Source: Halococcus thailandensis JCM 13552 (GTDB lineage: Archaea; Halobacteriota; Halobacteria; Halobacteriales; Halococcaceae). Taken from it: DNA of 64,000 nucleotides. The stretch lies in contig NZ_AOMF01000174.1 in the NCBI RefSeq assembly GCF_000336715.1, positions 46,698 through 110,697 of the forward strand, in the 5' to 3' direction. The notes below the pieces were generated by a model, which saw nothing but the letters and a program-made list of their open reading frames with translations, was not told the origin of the DNA and made no database searches. Positions 9,913-17,959 of the stretch are shown here, piece after piece. The position numbers and the translations under genes are program-made. Every line of letters starts with the position of its first letter. The first letter of the stretch is position 1.

Positions 9913-10848
9913 CTACGTTCGACCGGCAACACCCTGTGCGAACTGATCGCCGAAGATGATGAAGACGAGCAGCGTCGGCAGTGCGGTCAGGAACGCGCCG
10001 GCCATCCGCAACCCGAAGTCGACGCCTTCGAGGCTCGTCCCCAGTCCCACGAGCGAGAGCGTCACCGGAGCCGATGGTCCCGTGCCGCCGACGAGGATCA
10101 GCGCGAACAGCAGTTCGTTCCAGATCTGTGTGAACTGGTAGATCAACACCACCGCGAACATCGGCCCAGACAGCGGGAGGACGATCCGGCGGTAGATCTC
10201 GAAGACGCCAGCGCCGTCGAGACGCGCCGCCTCGACCATCTCGTCGGAGAGGCCCATGTAGTAGCCCCTGAACAGCACCGTACTGATGGGGATGCCGTAG
10301 GCGGTGTGGGTCACGATCAGTTCGATGAGATCCGCGTGATACGGTTCGAGCAACGGCAGCGCCCACAGCGGCGACAGCGCCGTTTCGAGCGGAATCATCG
10401 ACCAGAACTGTGACAGCGGCACCAGCACGGCCTGATACGGGATGAACACGCCGGCGACGAACAGCGCGAAGATCGGGATCTGCCCTTTCCAGCTGATCTG
10501 TGTCAGCCCGTAGGCCGCGAGACTCCCGAACAGCGCGCCGAGCACCGTCGCCGGGATCGTCATCACCAGGCTGTTGACCAACCCCGACGAGAGGGTATCG
10601 AGCGCCTCCGCCCAGTTTTGGAGGGTGAACCCGTCCGGTCCGGGCGGGAGATACGGCGCGGTGTTGATGACTGCCTCGTTGGTCTTGAACGACGTGACGA
10701 GCCCTGCTTCGAGGGGTATGAGGAAGTAGACGGCGATGAGCGCGAGCACTGCGTACAGGAGGATTCGTTTCCCGCCGATCGCATCGCGCAGATCACTCGT
10801 CGACGATTCGCCGTCGGTCGCGTCGGCTGTAACGGTTTCCTGACTCAT
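9913..10848 (-). CDS. Carbohydrate ABC transporter permease (MalG type)
   Basis: A 311-residue inner-membrane subunit with about six membrane segments; the first is LLYAVLALIAVYFLIP. The cytoplasmic EAA loop that contacts the ATPase reads EAARLDGAGVFEIYRRIVLP. Its ATG overlaps the stop of the preceding permease gene by four bases, indicating translational coupling. It forms a heterodimer channel with the product of 10845-11891. Confidence 0.95.
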   Translation of the reverse strand: MSQETVTADATDGESSTSDLRDAIGGKRILLYAVLALIAVYFLIPLEAGLVTSFKTNEAVINTAPYLPPGPDGFTLQNWAEALDTLSSGLVNSLVMTIPATVLGALFGSLAAYGLTQISWKGQIPIFALFVAGVFIPYQAVLVPLSQFWSMIPLETALSPLWALPLLEPYHADLIELIVTHTAYGIPISTVLFRGYYMGLSDEMVEAARLDGAGVFEIYRRIVLPLSGPMFAVVLIYQFTQIWNELLFALILVGGTGPSAPVTLSLVGLGTSLEGVDFGLRMAGAFLTALPTLLVFIIFGDQFAQGVAGRT

Positions 10849-11891
10849 AGTGCACCCCTGCGGTACTGACTGTAGAGATACGGGATGACGACGAGCAACG
10901 CGAGGACGTAGAGCACGATCGCGATCGCCGAGCCGTACGCCCAGTGCTGATTCGAGTACGCTTCACGAACCATCAGCGTGGCGAGGATGTCGGCTCCCGC
11001 AGCAGGACGGTACTGGCCGAACAGCGCGTACAGGAAGTCGAACGCTTTGAGCGCACCGATCATCAGCACGACGAGCGCGCTGATGACCGAGCCCCTGAGC
11101 TGGGGGATGATGACTCGCCAGTACATCGTGATCGTGCTCGCGCCGTCGATGCGCGCCGCCTCGAAGTGTTCGTCCGGGATCGCCTGCAATCCGGCGAGAA
11201 AGACCACCATCGCGTAGCCGCTGAACTGCCAGACCAGCGCGAAGATGACCGCTCCGAGCACGAGCTGTGGGTTGCCGATCCAGTCCGGGCGGAGTCCGCC
11301 GAGGCTCAGCACCGAGTTAATGATGCCGTTGTCGATGTCGTACATCCACGCCCAGAGCTGGGCGGTCACGACGAACGAGAGGCTGAACGGCAGCAGATAC
11401 ACCAGCCGGAACGTGTTCTGCAATCGAAGCGTCCGATCGAGCAGGATCGCGAGCACCAGCCCGAGCACGAGACAGAGGACCGTGAACGCGACCAGCAGGA
11501 CGAACGTGTTGCGCGCGGCGTTGATGAACGCCTCACTACCGAACAGTTCGGCGTACTGCTGGAAATCGAGCGCGGAGTAGTCCGGATCACCAAAGCCCTC
11601 CATATCCGTCAGCGAGATGAGGAAGTTCCAGCCGATCGCCCCGTAGACGAACAGCCCCATCAGCAAGAACGGCGGGAGCCAGAACGGCAGCGAGCCGACG
11701 AATCGGCTGTTGCGAAGCGATCGCAGTCGATCCGACAGGCCTGTGCCGGCCGAGCCACGGCTCACGGTCGCCCCGCCGTCGGTGCGAACCGGGCTCTCGT
11801 CGTCGCCGGTGTCGCCCACGAGTCGGGTACGAAGGTCGCTCAGCCGTGATCGGATCGACCGTCCCACGTCAGTTCGATCCGGAGACGGCAT
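10845..11891 (-). CDS. Carbohydrate ABC transporter permease (MalF type)
   Basis: A 348-residue permease with a long soluble N-terminus (about 75 residues), then six or more membrane segments beginning near FWLPPFLLMGLFVYGAIGW. The EAA loop is EAARIDGASTITMYWRVIIP. The gene start overlaps the 3' end of the binding-protein gene by 23 bases and its stop overlaps the next permease start, so the four transport genes form one operon. Confidence 0.95.
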   Translation of the reverse strand: MPSPDRTDVGRSIRSRLSDLRTRLVGDTGDDESPVRTDGGATVSRGSAGTGLSDRLRSLRNSRFVGSLPFWLPPFLLMGLFVYGAIGWNFLISLTDMEGFGDPDYSALDFQQYAELFGSEAFINAARNTFVLLVAFTVLCLVLGLVLAILLDRTLRLQNTFRLVYLLPFSLSFVVTAQLWAWMYDIDNGIINSVLSLGGLRPDWIGNPQLVLGAVIFALVWQFSGYAMVVFLAGLQAIPDEHFEAARIDGASTITMYWRVIIPQLRGSVISALVVLMIGALKAFDFLYALFGQYRPAAGADILATLMVREAYSNQHWAYGSAIAIVLYVLALLVVIPYLYSQYRRGAL

Positions 11892-13239
11892 CGAGCATCC
11901 CCTTGGTTGCGGAGTCGAGGTTCCCCGAGCCGAGGAACTCGTTGGTGATCACGCCGTCGATATCCGAGTGGACATCGGGCAGCACGGCGAGCCCGTGGGC
12001 GATCGTCGGCGGTTTCTGCGAGACCTCGCTGTACTCCTTGATCGTCTTGGTGAGATACGGACCGAACTTATCCGTAGGGGCATCGGTCCGCGGGGGAATC
12101 GACCCTTTGTACTGGTTGAACGCGACCTGTGCTTCGGTCGTGCCCAGGTAGGAGAGCCAGGTCTTTGCGGCCTCGGGAGCGGGCCCGTCGGCGGGGAACG
12201 GGAACGAGTCGAGATGCATCCCGTACATGTCGTCGGTACCGGGGAAGGTGACGTTGTTCCAGTCCTTTTCGTACTCGAAGTCGTCCTGGTTGCGATAGGA
12301 GCCGGCGACCCAGTTGCCGTTGTGGACGAAGGCCGCGTCACCGCTCATGAACTTCTGATTGGCCTGCGTGAAGCCGATGCTCGACGCGTCGTCGTTGATG
12401 TGGTCGTAGTAGTTCTGGACGGTCTGGAACGCCTTTCGTACCGCCTTCTCGTCGCCCTCGCCGTTGATGTAGTCCATGAACGCCTGATAGCCGGCCTGCC
12501 CCTGCATGACGACTTCCCAGAGCTGGAGCGTCGTGAACGGCGCTTCGAGCCCCTGTGCGAGACCGACGGCGTCGGTGTTCTGCTCGACCTTTTTGAGTGC
12601 GGCCGTCAGATCGCTCGGTTTCGAGAAGCTCGTCGGGTCGACACCCGCTTCCTCGACGACGGAGACGTTGTAGAAGAGGTCGTTCATCCGGTGGGAGCCG
12701 ATCGGTACCGCAACGTACGGCCCCGAGCCGACGGATTTCGAACTTTCACCGACCTGTGAGTACTGTTTGGCCTCCTTCGTGTAGTTCTGCTTGAGGTCCT
12801 TGGTCCAGACGTCGTCGCTGATGTCGCCGAGAAGCCCGGCGCTGGTGAACTGGACGAGGTTGTTGCCGGGCCAGTCGGCCCACGAGCTGGGGAGGTTGCC
12901 GTTCTGTGCACGGTTCGAGATGGTCGTATCGAGATTGGTGTTGCCGCCGCCGCCGATGGCCTGGAAGTTCGTGTCGACGTCGGAATGGGCCTCCTCGAAC
13001 TTCTCGATGAGGTTGTTGATGGCTTTCTTGCCGTCGCCGCCGGTCCAGCCGTGGAGGACCTGCAGCTCGCCACCGCCACCGGACGAGCCGCCACCGCTGC
13101 TGTTGTTTCCACCGCTGCCGTTCCCACCGCCGCCACCGCCACCGACACAGCCGGCGAGACCGACCATCGCGCCGGCGCTCGCCGCAGCGGTGCCCTTCAG
13201 ATACGTCCGCCGAGAGTAGTTCGATTCGGAGTCAGACAT
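11869..13239 (-). CDS. Sugar-binding lipoprotein of the ABC importer
   Basis: A 456-residue extracellular solute-binding protein (family 1 type). The N-terminus MSDSESNYSRRTYLKG is a twin-arginine signal, followed by a lipobox LAGC and a glycine/serine linker, as in haloarchaeal Tat-exported lipoproteins. The mature part starts LQVLHGWTGGDGKKAI. The ATG at 13239 is preferred over one four codons upstream because a TATA element lies about 33 bases before it. It is the first gene of the importer operon and should capture the sugar outside the cell. Confidence 0.93.
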   Translation of the reverse strand: MSDSESNYSRRTYLKGTAAASAGAMVGLAGCVGGGGGGGNGSGGNNSSGGGSSGGGGELQVLHGWTGGDGKKAINNLIEKFEEAHSDVDTNFQAIGGGGNTNLDTTISNRAQNGNLPSSWADWPGNNLVQFTSAGLLGDISDDVWTKDLKQNYTKEAKQYSQVGESSKSVGSGPYVAVPIGSHRMNDLFYNVSVVEEAGVDPTSFSKPSDLTAALKKVEQNTDAVGLAQGLEAPFTTLQLWEVVMQGQAGYQAFMDYINGEGDEKAVRKAFQTVQNYYDHINDDASSIGFTQANQKFMSGDAAFVHNGNWVAGSYRNQDDFEYEKDWNNVTFPGTDDMYGMHLDSFPFPADGPAPEAAKTWLSYLGTTEAQVAFNQYKGSIPPRTDAPTDKFGPYLTKTIKEYSEVSQKPPTIAHGLAVLPDVHSDIDGVITNEFLGSGNLDSATKGMLDAVSGSN

Positions 13240-13240
13240 C

Positions 13241-13279
13241 GTTCGCCTCAAACGGCGTAACGAACCATCATATACTTTT
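13241..13279 (-). promoter_or_regulatory. Promoter with inverted repeat before the importer operon
   Basis: Read on the minus strand, AAAAGTATATGATGG contains a TATA box (core 13269-13274) about 33 bases before the ATG. Between the box and the start lie the arms GTTCG (13241-13245) and CGAAC (13261-13265), with a nested GCC/GGC pair. The location suits a repressor operator. The repeat is seen directly; binding of any regulator is inference. Confidence 0.5.
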
Positions 13280-13345
13280 CGACGGATCGAACGGACCGCC
13301 CGCTTTCGGTTTCAGGCTCGATTCGGGAAATTTTTCGGGAGCTGA

Positions 13346-13418
13346 GTAGCCGCTGGCTCGACTTCGCTCGTTCGGTCGAACGCCGTGGAACGGAGTTCCA
13401 CGAGCTCGATGCGGCTAC
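13346..13418. repeat. Nested hairpins at the 3' end of the xacD-type gene
   Basis: GTAGCCGC (13346-13353) pairs with GCGGCTAC (13411-13418), and inside it GTGGAAC, loop GGA, GTTCCAC (13385-13401) forms a perfect 7-bp stem. The outer arm covers the stop codon of the dehydratase gene. It may act as a 3' processing or termination structure between the dehydratase and importer transcripts. The style matches the longer hairpin arrays elsewhere in the window. Confidence 0.6.
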
Positions 13419-14653
13419 GCTTCGTCGAACAGCTCCTCACCGTCGACCATATGCTCGGCGACGGCATCCATATCGAGCGTCAGCCCGAGCCCCGGCTGCT
13501 CGGGGATCTCGATCGCGCCCTCCTGGATGACCGACTCCTCGACGAGATCCGCCCACCAGCCGAGCTGATAGGAGTGGTACTCGACGGCCAGCGAGTTGGG
13601 GATGGCCGCGCCGACGTGGGCGCTCGCCATCGTCCCGATGGGTGAGGCGACGTTGTGCATCGCCACCGGCACGTAGTAGCTGTCGGCCATGTCGGCGACT
13701 TTTCTGGTCTCGCGCATCCCGCCCATCTTGGGGAGGTCGGGCGCGACGACGTCGACGGCCTGTTCTTCGAGGAGCCGACGGTAGCCGTGCTTGCGATAGA
13801 CGTTCTCGCCGGCGGCGATGGGGGTGGTCGTCCCGCGCGTGACCTCGCGCTGGACGTCGTGGTTCTCCGGCGGGACGGGGTCTTCGAGCCACCACACATC
13901 GAAATCCTCGATCGCCCGCGCGATGCGTTTGGCGCTCCCTCCGGTGAAGGCCCAGTGGCAGTCGAAGGCCGCGTCGGCCCGCCCGTCGAGGCGCTCGGTC
14001 ACCGCCCGAACGATCTCGGCTTTGTGATCGATCTCCTCGTTCCGGAGGTGGCGGTTGGCCTTGTCCTTCTCGTGGCCCGAGGGGACGTCGAGATCGAACT
14101 TGAGCGCGTCGTAGCCCAGTTCCTCGACGACGCGCTCGGCCTCGTCGGCGTTCGCCTGCGGGTCTTCCTCTTCGCCCGCGTGACAGTCACAGTAGACGCG
14201 CACCGAGTCGCGGTATTTCCCGCCCAACAGCTGGTAGGCGGGCAGTTCCAGGATCTTACCCGCGAGATCGTGCAGCGCGATCTCGATGCCCGAGATGGCC
14301 GTGATGACCGTCCCGCCGATCGAGCCCTCGCCGGACATCTTCTGGACGAGATGCTCGAACAGCCGATCGATGTCGAGCGGGTTCTCGCCGACGACGAACG
14401 GTGTCATCCGGGCGATGATCTCGGGCACGCCGGCACCCCAGTAGGCCTCGCCCGTGCCGACGATGCCCGCGTCGGTGTACACTCGCACCAGCGTCCACGG
14501 GAAGTTGCCGTCGACCATCGTCGTCTGCACGTCGGTGATCTCGACGTCGCGCCCGCCGCCGCGTTTGGCCCGCACGCCCATCGTCTCCGACGAGAGCTCA
14601 CGCATCGTGTATTCGGCGTTCGGGTCGTGCAGGTCGGCGTAGTCGATCCCCAT
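13415..14653 (-). CDS. xacD: Gluconate/xylonate dehydratase (enolase superfamily, XacD/GnaD type)
   Basis: A 412-residue dehydratase converting an aldonate (D-xylonate or D-gluconate) to its 2-keto-3-deoxy acid. It opens with MGIDYADLHDPNAEYTM and has TDAGIVGTGEAYWG, FDLDVPSGHEKDKANRHL, WLEDPVPPENHDVQREVT and VAMHNVASPIGTMASAHVG, the blocks I associate with the haloarchaeal xylonate and gluconate dehydratases. These two activities sit in close paralogues, so the symbol is provisional: the nearby xylose-dehydrogenase-type gene argues for xylonate, the flanking KDG aldolase and kinase for gluconate. A TATA-like TTTTATTAG lies about 25 bases upstream of the ATG. Confidence 0.85.
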   Translation of the reverse strand: MGIDYADLHDPNAEYTMRELSSETMGVRAKRGGGRDVEITDVQTTMVDGNFPWTLVRVYTDAGIVGTGEAYWGAGVPEIIARMTPFVVGENPLDIDRLFEHLVQKMSGEGSIGGTVITAISGIEIALHDLAGKILELPAYQLLGGKYRDSVRVYCDCHAGEEEDPQANADEAERVVEELGYDALKFDLDVPSGHEKDKANRHLRNEEIDHKAEIVRAVTERLDGRADAAFDCHWAFTGGSAKRIARAIEDFDVWWLEDPVPPENHDVQREVTRGTTTPIAAGENVYRKHGYRRLLEEQAVDVVAPDLPKMGGMRETRKVADMADSYYVPVAMHNVASPIGTMASAHVGAAIPNSLAVEYHSYQLGWWADLVEESVIQEGAIEIPEQPGLGLTLDMDAVAEHMVDGEELFDEA

Positions 14654-14698
14654 GATTCGATGTTTACTCGCATTCTAATAAAACGATGTCGTACCGGA

Positions 14699-15934
14699 TT
14701 AGTCGAGCGTCGCCAGTCGGTTGAGTGCCGAGACGATCCGCAGGACGGCGGCGGCTTCACCGCGGTCGTAGACGAGTTCGTCGGTTCTGATGACGTGGTC
14801 GAGCACGGCCCGCGAGGCGTGTTCGGGTGCGGCGGCGATCCCCTTCCCGTCGGCGACCCACTCCATCACGCGCAGGTCGGACTTCGAGTCACCCATCACG
14901 AGCGCGAACGGGTCGTCGACGCCGAGCACGTCGAAAGCCGCCTCGACGCCGGCGACCTTGTTCAGTTCCAGACTGCCGACCTCGGCGGCGTCGGCCTCGT
15001 AGTAGGCGACGTCGATGCGCTCGAAGGCGTCCGACAGCGACGCCGGCATCTCGTCGGGATCGCGTTCGGATAGTCGGTCACGTCGTTCGAGCACACCACG
15101 GATCTCGGGATCGGCTGCGGCGTAGAACGCCCGTGCCCACTCGCTTCCCTCCTCGCTGTCGGTTCCCTCCGCCACGACCGTCCCGAGCAGATCGACGAGA
15201 TAGCAGAGCGCTCGGTCGATGATCTCCTCGGCCTCCGGACTGCCGGTCTCGGCGTTCGGTTTCAGGGTGACGTTGAACTCGTTGCCCTGGAGGTGACAGC
15301 CCTCTCGAATCCTGTCGGGGGCCTCGGGCAATACGCGCGAGCGCAGCGCGTAGAAGACGTCTTGGATTCGCTCGTCGAGGCGCTCGTAGAGCAACTTCTT
15401 CGTCTCCGAACCGTGACCGGGCGTGAACACGCCGGTGCCGGCTTCATAGACGATGCTGAGGCTTCCCGAATGGACGAGCTCGCTGCCGAGTCCTTGGATA
15501 GCGAACCCCTTCACGTTCTCCAGGGTCTGGCCGGTGCAGATGACGACCGGGATGCCCGCCTCGTGGAGTTCGGTCAGGTAGTGGAGCGTCTCGCGCGGGA
15601 TCTCGTTGTCGGTGCCACCAGCGGATCTGAGGGTCTCGTCGACGTCGAGCACGAGGACGTTCACCCCGCGGTCGTGTTTGGTCAGGAGATCGAGCGCGGT
15701 GAACGCCTCCTCGCGGCTGGCGTGGGCGGCGATATCCGCGAGCGTCTCGCCGTACTGGAACGCGTCGCGGATCTCGTCCTTTCGCCCGTCGAGTTCGGTG
15801 GCGATCTCCTGATAGCCTTCGAGCGCGACGCGGGAATCGACCGGTGGGAAGACGCCGATGAACCGCTGGTGGTCGCGCAGGCCGTCGGTGTCGAACGACT
15901 CGTAGAGCTCGTAGAGGAGATCGTACCGGTCCAT
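14699..15934 (-). CDS. HAD-superfamily phosphatase-like protein in the sugar-acid cluster
   Basis: A 411-residue haloacid dehalogenase-fold protein, probably a phosphatase or phosphotransferase. After about 90 mostly helical residues comes motif I VLDVDET (Asp97, Asp99), then CTGQT (motif II), LNK (motif III lysine) and VMGDSKSD (motif IV). A large cap of about 150 residues sits between motifs II and III. It lies between the KDG-aldolase and dehydratase genes on the same strand (46- and 45-base gaps), so a phosphorylated keto-deoxy acid or sugar acid is a reasonable guess, but no substrate is known. The start at 15934 is chosen because longer in-frame versions run into the aldolase gene. Confidence 0.8.
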   Translation of the reverse strand: MDRYDLLYELYESFDTDGLRDHQRFIGVFPPVDSRVALEGYQEIATELDGRKDEIRDAFQYGETLADIAAHASREEAFTALDLLTKHDRGVNVLVLDVDETLRSAGGTDNEIPRETLHYLTELHEAGIPVVICTGQTLENVKGFAIQGLGSELVHSGSLSIVYEAGTGVFTPGHGSETKKLLYERLDERIQDVFYALRSRVLPEAPDRIREGCHLQGNEFNVTLKPNAETGSPEAEEIIDRALCYLVDLLGTVVAEGTDSEEGSEWARAFYAAADPEIRGVLERRDRLSERDPDEMPASLSDAFERIDVAYYEADAAEVGSLELNKVAGVEAAFDVLGVDDPFALVMGDSKSDLRVMEWVADGKGIAAAPEHASRAVLDHVIRTDELVYDRGEAAAVLRIVSALNRLATLD

Positions 15935-15980
15935 GTCCGACCGGGGGAGCCGAGCGCATAAGCGTGTTCGCCCGCCCGAT

Positions 15981-16889
15981 TCAGAGCAGATCTTCGGCGC
16001 GGATGGTGGCTTCGAGCGCCGATCGCTCCTCGTCGTCCATCCTGCGGAGCGGGCTCCGTAGCGGGCCGGCGTCGAACCCACGCAGCGAGAGTGCAGCCTT
16101 CACGCCGGCGAGATATGGCCCACCCTTGAACGCGTCGCGCACCCGATAGAGGGTACTCTGGCACTCGCGTGCGTGTTCGATATCGCTCGCGGTGTACGAC
16201 TCGTGGAGATCGACCAGCAGTTCGGGCAGTGCGTTCGCCACCGCGCTCACGCCGCCGGTACAGCCGACGAGTCGGCCGGGGAACTGCAGCGAGTCCGAGC
16301 CCGCGAGGAAGACGAGCTCGGGATGGTCGTCGATGGCGCGACTGAGCCAGGGGACGTCCTTGCTCGAGTCTTTGACGCCGACGAGCCCGTCGATCCCGGC
16401 GAGCGCGTCGAGCGTCGCGTAGCTGAGCGCGTTCCCGGTCTTCGAGGGGATGTGGTAGACGTAGATCGGGAGTTCGGTGGCCTCGGCGACGCGGCGGTAG
16501 TGTTCGACCGCACCCGTCTCGTCGAGCGGGAAGTAGTAGGGTGTGACGACGACGAGCCCGTCCGCACCGGCATTCGCGGCGCGCTCGGCGCGGTCGACCG
16601 TGTGGTACGTGCTCGGCGCGCCGACGCCCGCGATGACCGGCACCTCGCCGCCGACCTCGTCGACGACCGCCTCGACGACGCCGGCCTGTTCGTCGCCGTC
16701 GAGCAGGGCGAACTCGCCGTTCGTTCCCAACGGAAAGACACCGTGGACACCCCGATCGACGACGAATCGGGCGTGGGCGGCCGTCGTCTCGTAATCGACC
16801 GATTCGTTCTCGTGGAAGGCCGTCACCATCGGCGGGATGACACCGCCGAGATCGAGCGGATCGTCGTTCGCGGTCGCGTCGTGGCTCAT
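15981..16889 (-). CDS. kdgA: 2-keto-3-deoxy-sugar-acid aldolase (DapA/NAL family)
   Basis: A 302-residue TIM-barrel class I aldolase. Family motifs are FPLGTNGEFALL (substrate carboxylate loop), the tyrosine of IYVYHIPSKTGN, and the Schiff-base lysine in LVGVKDSSKD. DapA-fold enzymes include dihydrodipicolinate synthase and N-acetylneuraminate lyase, but the partnership with aldonate dehydratases and KDG kinase points to cleavage of 2-keto-3-deoxy-(6-phospho)gluconate or the galactonate analogue to pyruvate and a three-carbon aldehyde. Divergent from kdgK across an 83-base promoter region. Confidence 0.87.
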   Translation of the reverse strand: MSHDATANDDPLDLGGVIPPMVTAFHENESVDYETTAAHARFVVDRGVHGVFPLGTNGEFALLDGDEQAGVVEAVVDEVGGEVPVIAGVGAPSTYHTVDRAERAANAGADGLVVVTPYYFPLDETGAVEHYRRVAEATELPIYVYHIPSKTGNALSYATLDALAGIDGLVGVKDSSKDVPWLSRAIDDHPELVFLAGSDSLQFPGRLVGCTGGVSAVANALPELLVDLHESYTASDIEHARECQSTLYRVRDAFKGGPYLAGVKAALSLRGFDAGPLRSPLRRMDDEERSALEATIRAEDLL

Positions 16890-16894
16890 GCTGC

Positions 16895-16932
16895 CCGTTC
16901 TCGGTGTATCATCATAAACGTTCAGAGAACGG
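16895..16932. promoter_or_regulatory. Divergent kdgA/kdgK promoter with 8-bp inverted repeat
   Basis: CCGTTCTC (16895-16902) and GAGAACGG (16925-16932) are perfect inverted arms 22 bases apart. They flank a TATA-like element (TTTATGATG on the minus strand, 16911-16919) about 25 bases before the kdgA start. An activator or repressor bound here could control both the aldolase and the kinase. The arms are seen; the regulator is not identified (GfcR or TrmB types are encoded nearby, but the arms do not match the TrmB consensus). Confidence 0.55.
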
Positions 16933-16972
16933 ATTCCGCAACGCCTACCGTGCCGCCCCCGTAGGTCGATTC

Positions 16973-17926
16973 ATGACACCGGACGTGCTCACGCTCGGCG
17001 AAACGATGGTGCTGTTCAGCCCCGACGAGCCGGGGCCGACGAAACACCAGCAGACGTTCAAGAAGAGCCTCGGCGGTGCCGAGAGCAACGTCGCGATCGC
17101 CCTCTCGCGGCTCGGCAACGACGTGACCTGGCACAGCACACTCGGCGCGGATCCACACGGCAACTACATCAACTCGTTCGTCCGCGGCGAAGGCGTCGAT
17201 ACTTCAACCGTCGAGTTCACCGACGACGCGCCGACGGGGATCATGTTCAAGGAGCGCCGCGCGCTCGGCGAGACCTCGGTCTACTACTACCGCCACGGCT
17301 CGGCCGCAAGTACGATGACGCCCGACGACCTTCCCGCCGACGCCATCGCGGGGGCCGACTATCTCCATCTCACTGGTATCACGCCCGCACTGAGCGACTC
17401 CTGCCGTGAGGCGACTCTCGCAGCCGTCGAATGCGCACGCGAGGCAGGGACGACGATATCGTTCGATCCGAACATCCGCCACAAGCTCTGGGAGAGCGAC
17501 GAGGAGATGCGACGAACGCTACTCGCGCTCGTCGAAAAAAGTGACATCGTCCTTCCTGGCATCGAAGAGGGACGGACACTGTTCGACACCGACGCACCCG
17601 ACGAGATCGCGAACGCGTGTCGTGATCGAGGGGCTACCATCGCGGTCGTCAAACTCGGTGCCGAGGGTGCGCTCGTCGACGACGGTGAGGCGACCCGCGT
17701 ACCGGGCTACGAGGTCGAGCGCGTCGTCGATCCGATCGGCGCGGGCGACGGGTTCGCCGCCGGTTTCCTGGATGGCCGCCTTCGCGGACTCGATGCGGTC
17801 GAAGCGACGAAGCGTGCCAACGCCGTCGGCGCGTTCGCCACCACTGTGACCGGCGACGTCGAGGGACTCCCGACCAAGCGTGAACTCGACGTGTTCCTCG
17901 GCGAGCGCGAGGCGCTGCACCGGTAG
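16973..17926 (+). CDS. kdgK: 2-keto-3-deoxygluconate kinase (PfkB family)
   Basis: A 317-residue ribokinase-fold kinase phosphorylating 2-keto-3-deoxygluconate (and perhaps the galacto epimer) with ATP. It has the N-terminal GG-type signature KKSLGGAESNVAIALSRLG and the C-terminal PfkB signature DPIGAGDGFAAGFLDG with the catalytic aspartate. TPDVLTLGETMVLFSPDEPG is typical of KDG kinases. The start at 16973 is selected because the domain begins at once. With the divergent aldolase it gives the semi-phosphorylated branch of sugar-acid breakdown. Confidence 0.9.
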   Translation: MTPDVLTLGETMVLFSPDEPGPTKHQQTFKKSLGGAESNVAIALSRLGNDVTWHSTLGADPHGNYINSFVRGEGVDTSTVEFTDDAPTGIMFKERRALGETSVYYYRHGSAASTMTPDDLPADAIAGADYLHLTGITPALSDSCREATLAAVECAREAGTTISFDPNIRHKLWESDEEMRRTLLALVEKSDIVLPGIEEGRTLFDTDAPDEIANACRDRGATIAVVKLGAEGALVDDGEATRVPGYEVERVVDPIGAGDGFAAGFLDGRLRGLDAVEATKRANAVGAFATTVTGDVEGLPTKRELDVFLGEREALHR

Positions 17927-17959
17927 CTGCGCCGTTTCGTTCGAAATCGTCGCCGACAG

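Noticed and set aside
14663..14679. TrmB-like site before the xacD-type gene
   Set aside because: TACT is present but the second half reads roughly AATAA at the expected distance, too far from GAGTA; on the other strand GAGTA is paired with TATT only.
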